A stretch of DNA of 64,000 nucleotides from Papiliotrema nemorosa (GCA_032158125.1 JASKOT010000004.1:682001-746000); one strand, 5' to 3'. Shown: positions 21,361-35,447, numbered from the stretch's first letter. Notes: generated by a model from the sequence alone, not told the origin. Made by a program: numbers and translations.

Positions 21361-24300
21361 TTACGCCTGCCCATTCGCTGGATTCTTGCCTCGTCCTCCT
21401 TGAGGGTTGCCTTTTGGCTTACTTTGCTTTCCGCCCGCTTCCGATTCTCCTTGACCTGATGAACCCATGCTAGATCCGCCCGACATTGAAGGTGTACCTC
21501 CCCCAGGTCCACCTCCTCTACCTCTACCTCTACCTTGAGGCGGCATTTTCCTCTGGCTCTGCTGACCACCTGCTCCACCTCTACCTCTACCTCTGCCTCT
21601 TCCTCGACCACCACCGGGCGCCGCACTGCCATTCGCGGCAGCTTGCTCAGCAGCGACCCTAGCCTGTTCTTCCTCCCACCAACGCATAAACTCCTCTTCT
21701 TCCGTTTTAGCCCGTTCGGCTTTCCGCTCTTCCTCTTGGATCTCTGCAAAACTCCTCATAGTTGGCTTCTTCGACTTGTCTGCAAAATCACGCTCTTCCT
21801 GTTGGATCGCAAGTAAAGAGAAAGATTTAGCGTCGGGTGAAAAGGACATGGCTGGTGCTGGAGGGGCAAAAGTGCTTGTAGTCGTCCATGCTGCCCCACT
21901 TCTTTCCTGTCAGCGACCATGGATGCTAGATTTCCTATTGAACTCACGAAGCTTTTCGCTGCGTACCTGGCGGTGCTGGCTGCAGCTTGACAGGGGTGAT
22001 AACCTTGGCCTGGGTCGCAGCGGGGATAGGCGAAGCCTGCGACCCGGATGCACGAGCCGGTGAAGGTCGTCCCAAGGAAGCCTGAGATGTCTGAACCGCC
22101 GAGAATGAAGACTTGCTCCGGTCCATCTGTCGCCACGGTCCTGATGAAGGTCCAGACGAAGGTGGGCTTTTCGTCATCGCAGGCGATTTGACCGGAGTGG
22201 AGGACGAGGATGGCAAAGGTGGTCTGGAGCCTGGCGTGCTTTGACCAGGTCTGGGTGTTGTCTTTTGCGGTGTCTTCGCCGCAGCTTCAGCCATCACACT
22301 TCGTAAGTCGACCTTTTCCGCTTCGACCGCTCGAGATCGCCACACTGGTCCTTTGCTCGTTGCTGATCCCGCCGACAGATCAAGAGGAGTCATGGGCCTG
22401 GAAGAGCGAGGCGTGATCGCAGAAGCGGAAGGTGGCGTGGGGATCTCATCGTCCATGGTAAAGATACCGTCGGTGCCCGAAAGGGGCTTCATCTCGGGAC
22501 TGAACGTGGGCGATGGCGTCTTTCTCGCCCGCGTTCTAGGTGTTGCACTACTCGTAGTATCAAGAGGCGATAACATCGGTGAACGGGGCTTCCAACGCCA
22601 AGGTTGCCTGACTCGGGGCGCAGGGATATCTTGCAAAGCCAACCAATCTCTCCACTTCTCCATGGCCTTATTGACAAGCAGTCCCGACCTAGATGCGCCG
22701 AGCTTTTTCAATTGCTTCTGACCAATATGTTGGCATAGATCGAGCAAAACGTCCTCGTGCATTTCATCCAAAAGACCTGATTCGAGCATCGTCTCCATAC
22801 ACGATACGATGTAGTCGAAAATGCTGTTTCTGAGTGTCGTAGCTTGGTAGAATGACGCTTCACAGGCCAGTGCGGCGGCATTGTAGGCGTTGCAATGTCG
22901 AATCACGACTCTCGAACAGACCAGGACAAGCCGATCAAGCAGTAATTCTGTTGCAGCAGCTAGAACTTCAAAGACAAAGTCCAAAAATCCGTCAAGGGTC
23001 TCTTGATCTAATCATCAGTCTCAAAGGTGTGCAAAGATAGAATTCAACTCACGCAGATAATCGAATAAGTCATCTTCCTCGCCTTCATGTATGTATCTGA
23101 ATACCATACGCATAGGCCTCCATTTCAGATGTGTCATGTCGACGACAATATTTCCCCCTTCAACTCTATCCGTTGTCCAGTCTCGATCAGCGAACATCGC
23201 TTCGAAGAATGGACATCGCGATCGGAGGATGATCGAGGAACAATGTACCTCCTTGTCCGCCAAGCGAATGACCAGATCACATGAAGGAGACTTTTGCGCG
23301 TTGGTGTAGGTGAAGAAAGTCTGCAGATCCGTGGGGAGAGTCCGCTTAGACATCTGAACTTTACCCGCCGACTCCAGCACTGTCGAGAGCGGCGCGAGGT
23401 GTAGAATGTCGGCAAGCGCCTTGAGGTCCGCCTTGATATCACCAATTGGCAGCTTGAGGTCGGCAAACTTGCTCTGGATTGCTCTGGCGACTCGAGCGTC
23501 CCACGCTGCCGCTACGTCATCGGAATAGATGTACTGCAGAAGAAGTAGAGCCACAAGCGGATGGCAAACGTCCAGCTGAATCTTCGTTCCTTCCAGCTTC
23601 ATGCGGTCCACATGTTGCCCCTTGAGCAATTTTGACAAGACTGGCACTCGCGTCGCCAAGACTACGCGATGAGCCGGGATGGCGGTATCGCCGACTACGA
23701 CATGTAGATCGCTGCCAATCAAAGGTGCTCCCCAATCGAACAACGAGTCCATCTCGTCGCTTCGCCATCTCCGCAAGATGGTACAGAGCCGATGAGCGGA
23801 CGAAAGGTCCCTATGCACCGAATTCGATCCTTCGTCCTCGTCGTCTTCTTCATCTGCTCGATGTCCAGCTCGTATGTCAAAATCCTCGGCCGTCATTTGA
23901 CTCTCATACCTCCGATAATGCGGTTGAAGCAGTGCCATGTCCTCTTCAAGTGTACGCCCGACCAAGGCTATCGGTGTCGCTTTCGCATCGACCCGTATTG
24001 CAGCAAATGCGCCCGACTCGTTACACGCGACCTTGATAGCCCGCTGTATGTACGGTATGCGACGGAATTTGAGCTGTCCTGAACCCGATTTGACCCGTTG
24101 TCGGACAAAGACATGACCGGAATGGGTGCAGATTATGACTGTGCCGTCCGAGCCTATCGCCATATCCTAGGGATCAGATACAGTCTCCCTTCCAGACTCA
24201 CCTTTACAGCCGTGAAAGATTTTCTCAGTGCCCAGATGAGCTGCGGCTTGACAGTCACATGCCGATCTCTGCCGTCTTTGGATACATCCTCGAGCGGGTT

Positions 24301-25790
24301 TGGCAATTGGAAAGTGAACACGTCCCCGATCGAGGACAGTGCTGCGAATGTTTGCCCGCAGCTCGTGACTTTCTCAATCATAGGCTTGAGAGTGGCTTGA
24401 GGGGGGCGGAAGGGGAATGCATCGGATAGAATTCTCGGCGTGGAAAAGGTGATTCGGAAGTTGGCATCATGGTGAAAGCATAAGACCTCGTACGAATCTA
24501 GCAGACAAATCATGGCGTAGTCTGAGAGAGCTATGTCGATAACAGGTTGTGTGATAGCTGTGACTTTTCGTGGAAGCTGTTGAACTGGATTGGTCGATTT
24601 CTCGTATCCCAAATGACCTGCATTGGTCCCCCACGTCCATACCGAATCGGCGGTCCAACATGCACTCGACATTCTCCCAGCTGCGACACCGCGTACCCAC
24701 TCCTTTTTCAGAGGTCCAACGATACGTCGAGGTGAGACTTGTACCTGATCTTCATCCTTGATCCGACTCATCGTTGGATTTTCTGGTGGATCAAATATGT
24801 ACCCAAGTTGTGAGAAGCGGTTGTGACCCCAGGAAAGAATGTACCCGCCAGAAGTCAGGGCGAGCGAGTGATCTTGACCTAAGGAGATGGAAGTTATGGT
24901 ATGGGGAAGGTCGGGCATGGGTAGAAGAGCAAGCTGAGAGTGTACGCTCCGACCAAGTCTTGCCTTTAGCCGAATCCTTGCAGGAGACTCACCTTCCATT
25001 CGAGCCGAACCCGCAGACGCTCAAGTTGCCCCTTGCTTCCGAAGTGACAACTCCTGTATGCAGCTTTGACATGTACACATCCTGCACTCCGACGTGAGTA
25101 AATCGCTGTGTTGGATCCGAGCGATCGCTGGCTTGGGCTTGAGTTAGGAGATTGACCCGATCAGGATACGCCTTGTCCGAGCTGTCGCCTGTGCCCAGCG
25201 TGAAGTTTCGGTTCACTCCCCAGACGTAAAGGTCGGTCCCCTGATCGCCTCTGACTGGGTTGGTCTGAGAGTCAGCTTTGCTCAGTCACATGTGACGAAG
25301 ATCTCACTCCGTCGACTGTTCCGTTGTACAGATCGAAAGCCGTAAGACCTTCCGCATCCTTGACGCTGAGATCGATATCATTCCGCAACAATAGATCCCT
25401 CGCTGCTCGAATATTCCCCACAAATAGCGCTCGATGCAGCGCCGTATACCCAGACTCGTAGTCCTGCAGGTTCACCTTGATCTCCGGGTTCTTCAGCAGT
25501 ATCGAGAAGAAGGAGTAAGCTTGTTGACCCAGAGTCCCAGCGGCAAGATGTAAAACCCTTTTCATTCAGTGCTGCCGATGTCATCTCTCGCAAACTCACG
25601 CTCTTCCGAAGGCATCACGCTCATTGGGATCCGCCTTGCCATTACTCATATACCCCAGCCCAGACCAACTCTTCCCTAACGATCCTTGACCCCCGGACGT
25701 GTTCTTCGAAGAGGAAGAAGCCGAACCGTCGAGTTCTTGTCGGAATGCCTTGACATTTCCATTCAGATAGTGTACGTGAAGATTTGGCAT
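21361..25790 (-). CDS. Ankyrin-RCC1-BTB protein, IBtk-like, with RG-rich C-terminus
   Basis: A large protein (over 1,300 residues) with the domain order of animal IBtk (a Cullin-3 substrate adaptor). The start is MPNLHVHYLNGN. Ankyrin repeats follow (SGYTALHRALFVGNIRAARDLL). The RCC1 propeller has blades such as LYVWGVNRNFTLGTGD, YILSWGHNRFSQLGY and VWTWGTNAGHLGY. Two BTB domains come next (SDLHVVVGDTAIPAHRVVL and CDLVIRLADKEVHCSSIIL). A long Ser/Pro linker leads to the IBtk-type C-terminal motif (FAEIQEEERKAERAK) and a Gly/Arg-rich tail (GRGRGRGRGG). By homology it could target proteins for CUL3 ubiquitylation. The RG-rich end suggests RNA binding. It is read from several exons with introns near 21900-21960, 23000-23055 and 24160-24200. 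Confidence 0.85.
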
Positions 25791-26607
25791 AAGCGGGTGG
25801 GAGAAGAAATCTTCTCAGAAAGCGCGATCTATCCTGAGAAGGAGAGATCCACGTTTCCTGTAGATTTCTTTTGGGTTGAGAAAGATTACCGAGGAAGGGT
25901 GCCTCGGTTATGTCTCTCTCTCTCGAAGTTTAGTCCTTGTCGGAAATTAAAGAGCAAAGGCCAGGAAGTGGTCGAAGACTTGATGCAGATGCCTACACGA
26001 CTTGTGAGCGTCTCGGAGCCGGTGATCTGGTTCGAGTCGATGTACGCGGAGTGGGAAGTGTCGATATGATAGCAGTACAAAGGTGGTGGCAAGCTGACTC
26101 GATCGAGTGGATATGGGTCGACTAGATCCAGATAATAGCAGGTCTTAGAAGATATTTCGATTCCGGCCTTCTCTATCGAGCCTTGCGAGTGGATTGGTTG
26201 GGACTATATGCAAGGTCGAGGATGTCCGAAGCGTTGTGTGTGTTCAAGATGACAGATGGACAGTATCTCATGTCTGGCATTTGGAACGTGTACCAAACTC
26301 GAAAGTGGAGGTCCGGATATCACGCCTCAACATCCAATGAGACCCCGACCGATTACACGCCGTGCAAACCAGACATCGCGTTGAAAATGTGGAATGAACA
26401 TGAATGCATGATGTCTATAGATGTTGCACGTATATGGACCGGATCTAGCACCAGGAAAAGCCGATCCGGTGAGTAATGCGCCAAAAATTGGGTTGATCTT
26501 GGTGACATGAAAATCGCAAAACGACACGGTATATTGTAGTCGTCCGCAGAGTGTTAGACACCGTCGCGAAGAAAGGAGCTCGAGCACCTTCTTTGCAAAG
26601 CTTTATC
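25791..26607. other. Upstream region of the IBtk-like gene
   Basis: These 800 bp hold the IBtk-like promoter and the 3' flank of the small gene to the right. A plus-strand open frame of about 95 codons (about 26183-26476) has no recognisable feature. No gene is supported. Confidence 0.4.
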
Positions 26608-26935
26608 TTATCCTTGTTCTCCCTTCCTCTCCAGCCATTCCAACACCATTCGCCGAGTTGATTCGACCCGCCGAAACGTCTTGAGATAGATTGGAATAAG
26701 AAGAATGTCCATCGCCTGTGAAGTACCATTCTTGTGAGCGTGGCTGAAGCCGCAAGACGATAGCAAAAAAACGACAGATCCCGCAGACCGTAGCCTGCAA
26801 GAAGATCGCTCTTCGCTCTGTTGACCAACGGCCATTTCACCGAGATGAGGGTGGAATGGAGGTGCTGGCCATATGAGCGGTCCCATGTGGAAGAGTTGTC
26901 AGTAGATCTTCAATGCAGTACGCCAATGTCATCAT
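26608..26935 (-). CDS. Small hypothetical protein
   Basis: A tentative two-exon gene of about 90 residues. It starts MMTLAYCIEDLLTTLPHG and ends with a coding-looking helix-rich segment (MDILLIPIYLKTFRR, then VESTRRMVLEWLERKGEQG). The join from SSR (donor near 26833) to an acceptor near 26788 keeps the frame, but the intron is weak and other models are possible. No family recognised. It lies just downstream of RPT3 on the same strand. Confidence 0.3.
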
Positions 26936-27010
26936 TGCATGCGTGGTCACTGCCCGTCAGCGTTGATCCTCAGACATGAGAGAATTTGAACTTACTGTGC
27001 GACAGTACAT

Positions 27011-28840
27011 CTATCGGTCTGCAGACGAGGGTCAGCGACACGAGACAAGCTAGGCCTCCTGTACTTACAGAACTCGTGGGTCTCATCCTTAGTCTTGACG
27101 GTACTCTACAGAAAGACATCAGCAAAGAAGAACGCAACGGAGAAGTTTTCGAGAAGTTGCGAAGACATGCGCGTCGGCGTTTGCCGGGGAATATGGGTGG
27201 CAAATGGGAGTGGCAGAGTCACTCACCTTCCATGCTTCTTCGAAGTCGACTGGCAGGATGACATAACGATTCTTTCGTACAGCTGGACGTCAGCAGTGTC
27301 GGGGAGGTACGTCGCGATGATCGGACCTTGTAGACCAGCCGCCTGGCAAATGGAGGAGATCTGGGCGGAGCTGAGCCTGTCTGGTCGTGAAACGTCTATT
27401 CCATCAGCATGTCTATATGGAGATGCAGGCCTCGAAATGACGCACAATCTTCCAGATCTACATCCGGACCAAGATTCATCTTGGCTGTGACCGTTTGGAA
27501 GATCAATCTTCTCTCTCGTCGCGATGGGAAGGGGAATTCAATCTTTCGGTCCAATCGTCCGGGACGTAACAGAGCCGGATCAAGGGTGTCTTGTCGATTG
27601 GTAGCCATGATAACCTGATCGTCAGCTTGATGCGTGTCACAGGAGCGACAGATAACTGACCTTTACAGTAGTTTGTTGATCGAAACCATCCATTTGATTC
27701 AGCAGCTCCAGCAGAATACGCTGAACCTCTCGATCCGATCCGGTCTGAGCATCGAAACGTTTCGTAGCGATAGCATCGACCTCGTCGATGAAAATGATAC
27801 AAGGCGAATTCTCCCTTGCTAGCCTAAAGACGTCTCGCACCATTCGAGGACCCTTACTATCAGCCTGAGTTCGGGAAGGGAAGATCTCGGTTGGCTGACC
27901 TCTCCTAGGTACTTCTGCACAAATTCTGATCCGACCACTCTGATAAATGACGCGGTCGTCGAATTCGCAACAGCCTTCACCAGCATCGTCTTACCAGTAC
28001 CTGGAGCGTGAGCTACGTTCATCTGGATGGATAAGGGCTAAATCACCTGGAGGACCGTAAAGCAAGACACCTCGAGGAGGATCAATACCGATCTTCCTAT
28101 ACAGGTCCATCTAGCCATGAGCTTCTGGCTGTCTCCAAATCACGAGAGGCTGAGCTCACTTGAACAAGAGGAAGCTCTACAGCTTCTCTGATCTCCTGCT
28201 TCTGCTGATCTAATCCTCCAACATCACTATACTTCACATCTGGCTTCTCGTCCGCACCCAGCATAGCAATAGAAGAGTCCGCTTCTGGTGGGAGGATGTC
28301 CACCAGAGCATTCGAATGCCTGTGAAGAGCGACTGAGGATGAAGGTTTGAGCAATTCTCGATCGAGAGTCGAGAGGATTCGAACAACATAGTTGGAGCCT
28401 GATATGTCAGCTACAGCGAATATCTTCACGAGGCAACTGACCTGTTGTGCTCCCGACGATACCTCGCTTCTCATCCACTGCCTCCAAGAATTGTCCAATA
28501 ACAAGAGGGACACTCTGGATCCGCTTCACTTCCTCTTGGGCTCGTAACAGCTCTCGACGCAGATTCAGCGTTTCATCCCGGATGTATTCCTAACAGTCAG
28601 CTTGATAGCAGAATGCCGAGAACAACTGACCTCTTGAAGTTGCAAGAACTCTTTGTGCGCTTCGAGTCGTTTCCATGTGCTGTACAGTTCCTCGTCTGAG
28701 GAAGGCAATGAGTTGAGGAGTGCTCGTTTCTCCGATAATTGCGCTGGGAGGGTGGGATCCTATACTGTTCAGCTGAGAGTCGCGCAAGCCGGCAAGAGAC
28801 AGCTTACCTCTAGCTTGAGATCTATTCCTATTTCTTCCAT
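27011..28840 (-). CDS. RPT3: 26S proteasome ATPase subunit Rpt3
   Basis: An AAA ATPase of the 19S base. The start [11 protein letters not shown] is followed by a coiled coil and an OB region. The AAA core has Walker A GPPGTGKT, split by an intron after GPP, Walker [13 protein letters not shown], and the sensor/arginine-finger region [46 protein letters not shown] is characteristic of Rpt3/PSMC4. The last two exons rebuild [14 protein letters not shown]. The end FYR is the HbYX motif that docks in the 20S alpha ring and opens the gate. At least ten short introns are needed. Its start is only 177 bp from the divergent ELF1 gene. Confidence 0.95.
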
Positions 28841-29017
28841 GTTGATGTGTGTGATGGTATAAGGGGAGGTCGAGTGGTCTTAGGATGAGTGGAGAACCGT
28901 CATTGAACGCGCGTTGATCCCTCGAAACGGAGTTGTCCGCCATCTCCGATCATCAGCCAACTCGGTCAATCAAGCTCAAGCAAGTCGACCCTTCTTGGTT
29001 CTTTCTGTACAGACAAC
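28841..29017. promoter_or_regulatory. Divergent promoter shared by RPT3 and ELF1
   Basis: 177 bp separate the two start codons. I saw no CACGTG and no ascomycete-type PACE element (GGTGGCAAA). A shared promoter is inferred from spacing alone. Confidence 0.45.
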
Positions 29018-29796
29018 ATGGGCAAGAGAAAGTCATCGCAGAAAGCACCACCAAAGCCCAAGGGTGCTGCTCTGTGTGAGTGGAAAAGCTCCAGTGCGGC
29101 GTGTGACCGCTGACGTTGCCAGCCACGACATTCAAATGCCTCTTCTGTCACCACGATAACTCCATTATCGTCAAAATGTCAGCTCACCACTCCACATGCG
29201 ACAAAAAGCTGAATAATCAGAAACAAAGCAACAATGTTCGGCTCGCTGAGCTGTAAAGTCTGTGGACAATCTTTCATCCATCCCATCAACTGTGCGCTGC
29301 CTAGAACCATGTCACTGGTCTAGCCTAACAAACAGCCCTTTCCCTACCCATCGACGTGTACTCTGAGTATGTCAATCAGGGGGAACTCTCTTGTTTAATG
29401 CTGACAGTCAGCTGGATAGACGCGTGCGAGGACGCTCGACTGAAACAACCCAAGACTCAGAGGTGGGTGATGTCTACATTATCCAAGCTGGAGCTCACGC
29501 GAAGACCACGCCCTCCACCTGACTCGCTAGACCACGGAAGCAGAGGCGGAGCCGTCATTTCCAACGTCTTGAATCGACAACCTGCCGGTAATGACGAAGA
29601 TGCCGATGGAGAAGAAGAGGAAGAGTACGAGCAACTACCTCCTAATCGAAAGAGTCGAGATACGCGTGCGGATCTAGAGGACGACGAAGATGAGGATGAG
29701 GATGTAGACGAAGACGAAGATGCGAGTCGAGCAAATTTGAGCAAGAAGCGCAAGGTCGTGGCTGATTATGATGATGATGATGAGGATGAAGACTAG
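29018..29796 (+). CDS. ELF1: Transcription elongation factor Elf1 with acidic C-terminal extension
   Basis: Elf1/ELOF1, a small zinc-ribbon protein that travels with RNA polymerase II and helps transcription through chromatin. The basic start MGKRKSSQKAPPKPKG is followed by a four-Cys zinc ribbon (FKCLFC and SCKVC). The conserved PIDVYSDWIDACEDAR is completed by splicing GA|C across an intron near 29367-29410. Five exons fit. Past the core, about 120 residues extend the protein, rich in Asp/Glu (DEDEDEDVDEDED), and it ends DDDDEDED. Animal ELOF1 stops near residue 83. Yeast Elf1 also carries an acidic tail, but this one is longer. Confidence 0.92.
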
Positions 29797-29984
29797 GCGA
29801 ATCGGACCCAACGTTGCGGTGGCTTGGGCAGAGGAGGGGGATGGTGACGACCGTTATGTGATCAGCTTGTGGTGCCCCTTGTGTGACACGACAGTATGTA
29901 TACATTATCATGTTGCGTACAACCAGGTAATAGGGGTATATAAGTTGTGCGGGGTATGATCTTGCTAAACCGCGGTCGCGTATC

Positions 29985-31106
29985 TCAAGGGTTGTTCGAG
30001 GGCGTATCGGAGCTTTGTGGAACTACACTGAAGGCGCTCAATAAGCTTTTCTGGCTCTGCACACTCAGCCGACCCCGACGAGCTTTACTTGGGCAATTCG
30101 TTACTTACGGGATCCTCAATAACCCCATAACCTACTTCACTCAATCGACGCCCCTTTTCCACCGAATCGATAACCCCTGGACCCGTTAGTCACCTTCCGA
30201 GTTGTCTTTGACGGAGAGCTCACATTCTATACGTATGATCTTCAATCGCTTCAGTCCACCTCTACCAGCCTGCCCATCGATCCACTTCTGCGTTTTACTC
30301 CCGGACAATCCTCCATTGGCGATGATATGCGTACAGGATGAGTTTTGCGTTGCACTTTATATCAGCTTGACAGATGCTTGATCGGCAAGCTTACGTGAAA
30401 CGACCTCCATTGGAGGTGATCATGTGTTGAAGTTGTAAATTAGACAATTTGGGCCCAGTAGATCCGTTGATATAAAACACGCAGCCAGACAAGATATCTG
30501 TTCGCTTGACATCAGCAATGTTGAACCTGCTCGAGGTGATCGTACCTTTTCCCTATTCTGTTCGGCCATTTTTGCGTTGCGCACCTCCCAATATGTCGCC
30601 ACGCCAGCACTACCTCCTCCTCGATTCGATTGCTGATGCCCCGTAGCTGCAGATACAAAGTGATCCGTCCTATGGGTAAGATCCGTACATCAAAGGTATC
30701 CGGGTGACGTGAAGACCTACCTCGAATATAAATCAGAATTAGTGATGGGATTGATGTCCTTCCCAAGCGTCTTCATCTACCATGAGCATAGTCTAGTCGA
30801 CTTTGCACATACCATCCTCGCGGTGACTTGAGTCCTGCTCATACCCTGCATCTTCCTTCTTTCCTTCTGCTTGCTTGCCTTGTCAGCCCCGCTCTCCCCA
30901 CTCTGAGACTTCTCCACCCTCTTCTGATCTCTCAAACGCTCGGCTACTTTCTCCTCAAGATCCCGATCGAGCTTGACAGGTGAAGGGAGGGGAAAGGAGG
31001 TGCCTCCATCTCGATCTAGGTTGGTCGTTTTCCGTCGTTTTGGCGGTGGGGGCGGAGATATAGGAATGATCTCCTGCGAAGAGCTGGGTGATAGAGGGGT
31101 AGGCAT
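29985..31106 (-). CDS. REV1-type BRCT protein lacking a polymerase domain
   Basis: Six exons rebuild a protein of about 270 residues. The N-terminus is Pro/Ser-rich with a nuclear-localisation-like PPPKRRKT, then charged. A single BRCT domain resembling that of Rev1 follows: SGCVFYINGSTGPKL, HMITSNGGRFTATQ, CTHIIANGGLSGSK, RLKIIRIEWVIDSVEKG. The acceptors at the BRCT start (GATGTCAAG) and middle (ATAAAG) were chosen to keep the fold in frame. The protein ends about 30 residues later with SQKSLLSAFSVV, a weak PCNA-box look-alike (Q-x2-L-x2-A-F). Rev1 proper has a Y-family polymerase after the BRCT. Here only about 190 bp remain before the convergent ELF1 gene, so there is no room for it. Confidence 0.7.
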
Positions 31107-31628
31107 CGGTGTATGGACATAAGTGAGGTCGACGCGATCAGAGAGATGGCGATGAGAGATGCTTTTGGGACGCGTTTGAAAGTCCAGTCAACCGATTTCA
31201 TCTCGGTCATCACCGAGGATCGCCCTTGTCATTCTGCTTGCTCTTTTTGATCTTTGGCCTCTCACGGCGAGGTGAATCCAATACTGACTCACTGATACGA
31301 GTGTCTCATGATATCTGTACGCTCCTGGCCTCTCAAAAGAAGATGTATGTATTGAAGAAAATCCGTGGAACCTATCCTTGTTCCTCGTTCTCTGATATCG
31401 GAAAATCTCTTCTCTTCATCCTGCTCCCTGCGACGCTAGTGCTTCTGCCAGACATCTCATTGACCTTGCATCCTTGTCATATAGCCAAAGGTATGTCGAT
31501 CTTCCTTTTTATACCCGGATTCACGACAAAGGAAGGTGATTGTGCCATTGACGCGACTGATTACCTCTCTTCTTCCCTTGTGTTGTAATGATTCTTTTCT
31601 CTTCATCTGACATACCACTCGTACCGAA
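31107..31628. other. Divergent intergenic region
   Basis: This is the promoter region between the BRCT gene (minus) and the F-box gene (plus). A plus-strand open frame of 120 codons (about 31226-31588) lacks an ATG at its start and any family look. No gene is supported. Confidence 0.4.
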
Positions 31629-33251
31629 ATGAGTGAAGCAAAGGTTTCTCAATCAAGAGCTCAGCTATCTGATCTGCCGCAAGAGATCCTCCACGACATT
31701 ACAGACCACCTCGACATTCACTCGTCCGTCCAACTCGCCTCTACTGCCTCGCAATATCGCATCCCCGCCGAGAAGCAAACATGGTCCTCCCTCTCAATCA
31801 CATACAAAGATCTCGTAGCGGCACATCCGAGGTTCCTTCAGACAGGTGTCTCTCCCACTTCAGGTCTCGATTTGGCCATCTCGTGCTCGATGTATGCTCA
31901 TGTCGTCGCCAAGATGACACGGATGTTAGACGGAGCAGAGTGGAGATCAGGCATGGTCAAGACTTTCTCGTTCCCTTCGATCGACGGGGTTCCGGTAGAG
32001 ATCCTTGAACTCCTTGAAAAGGTCTCGCCATCGCTTGAAGATCTGCTAGTTTGTACGACGAAACCAGGGATAGTCACATCTCAAGCCGAAGAGCCACTGC
32101 CGCTTCACAAACTATTTGCGAAACTCTCTCGACCTCGGCCAGTCTTGAGAAGACTCCGGATCGCTATGAAAGCCGACCTCGAACTCATCTTGCCCCACTT
32201 GCTGGAGATATGGCCGAATATAAACGAATTGCACATTCATTCCCAACAGCCGGCCTTTTCCAGCATCCCGCCGTTGGTGGGTGCACCAGCACTCGTTCCC
32301 ATGCTCCCGCAGACCAAGGTGCAGAAGCTAAGATGGGATAGTCCAGGTGACCATATTCATGCCGCCGCAGGGCTACTTAGAGCGTCCCCGTTGATCCATC
32401 ATCTGCAATTGCTCGACGTGATATTCGAATGGATCCCAAAATCGGACGATTCTTTGATATCGGCCATACGGGGGCTGCAGCACCTCGTCAGCCTCGATGT
32501 TACACACTCAGTATTGAACAAGCTTGCAGCAATGCCGGAAGCGCTCGAAAGGCTCGAGCATCTCAGCGTGACATGGGGTGCCCAGGGCATTTTCGAGGCA
32601 AAGCGGAATGTGAGTGCGGACTATCGCCTTCACACTGAGCTGAGAGCCTAGCCCAGGGAAGTCGTACCACCGCTACCAAATCTGACGACGTATCGATTCC
32701 ACGTGTCCACGTACGAGCCGTTCCACGGAGGGATCCACATTTCTACCCTGTTCCCCCACATGGAATCACTCCGCCTTCTCGCCTCTCTTCCTCTTGAAGT
32801 GTACGCTTCTTCGCCTAAACTCAGCATGATTTACTGTTCGCCGCCTCTTTGTTTTGACCAAGAAGAGGAATTCCCGCATATCATACCCGATTGGAAAGAC
32901 CACGCTTTCCAGGGTATAATCGTGTACTCCTTCTCCCGCTCATCGGTGGGTTGTACACCTGGTCAAGCGGCAGATCAAACAATCAGTGAGTGGGCGGAAG
33001 AATTGATACATGTGAGAAGCCACGTTGCGACCGCGGATTCTCCCTGTAAGAAGGAAAGATGCCTTGTATGCCCGATGGGATGGGAGGATCGAGCTTGGTG
33101 GAGAGGTATCGAAGTCCCAATCGACGTACTCGGAGCGACATATATGGCTGCGGGTATTCACTTGGGGCGGTTGGACCATACACGTGGTTTGAGCATGGCT
33201 GAACAGGGCTGGAAGGTGATGCAGTATTGGTACGAGACTCGCGAGTGGTAG
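31629..33251 (+). CDS. F-box protein
   Basis: Two exons joined by a 48-nt intron after EAKRN (acceptor CCTAG near 32652) give about 520 residues. Residues about 14-55 match an F-box (LSDLPQEILHDITDHLDIHSSVQLASTASQYR), the Skp1-binding motif of SCF ubiquitin ligases. The rest has Leu-rich, irregular repeat-like segments (PVLRRLRIAMKADLELILPHLL, LIHHLQLLDVIFEWI) that may form an LRR-like substrate-binding surface. The C-terminus has a CLVCPMGWEDRAWW motif. The substrate is unknown. Such F-box/LRR-like proteins are numerous and fast-evolving in basidiomycetes. Confidence 0.75.
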
Positions 33252-33345
33252 AATCGCCAAGCATCAGACGCAAATAGACATAGTGTATGACATGTAGATG
33301 ACACATTATATGATCTAGATTGTTTTAGTATACTCTCAGCGTCGT

Positions 33346-35137
<1,792 letters not shown>

Positions 35138-35447
35138 TACACGATATTGAAAAAGAGTAGACCTGAACGGTATGAGGCCACAAGATACGCTACGAAGCAC
35201 CGGAAGAGTGTCAATGTCGAGTCGAGTATACCAGGACGAGCGAGATTGTGACCTCGCGGTGGATTCACCATATTGGACTCTCTTTGACCCGAACTCCGGC
35301 CGAGGGTACTCTAACCGAGGTGGGCGGCGCAGAGTCACGTGATTTGTTCGCCACCCACCCGGATCTCCCGATGATCACCGTCAACCGTTATTCCACAGCT
35401 TCGCCCATACCTTTTCCTCACCTCGGCGACTTGTCAGCTCCATCACT
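35138..35447. promoter_or_regulatory. Divergent promoter shared by IDP1 and SDHAF3
   Basis: 310 bp separate two genes for mitochondrial TCA metabolism. A TCACGTGA palindrome lies at 35335-35342. A common promoter is inferred from the layout. Confidence 0.55.
35335..35342. promoter_or_regulatory. TCACGTGA E-box palindrome
   Basis: The same octamer as in the NOP7/RRN7 promoter, a candidate bHLH (Cbf1-class) site. It lies about 105 bp from the SDHAF3 ATG and 200 bp from the IDP1 ATG. Confidence 0.5.

Noticed and set aside
26183..26476. Plus-strand open frame of 97 codons upstream of the IBtk-like gene
   Set aside because: No ATG at its start, no domain, and no splice partners. It lies in a promoter region.
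29457..29753. Minus-strand Ser-rich frame opposite ELF1
   Set aside because: Shadow of the acidic extension of Elf1.
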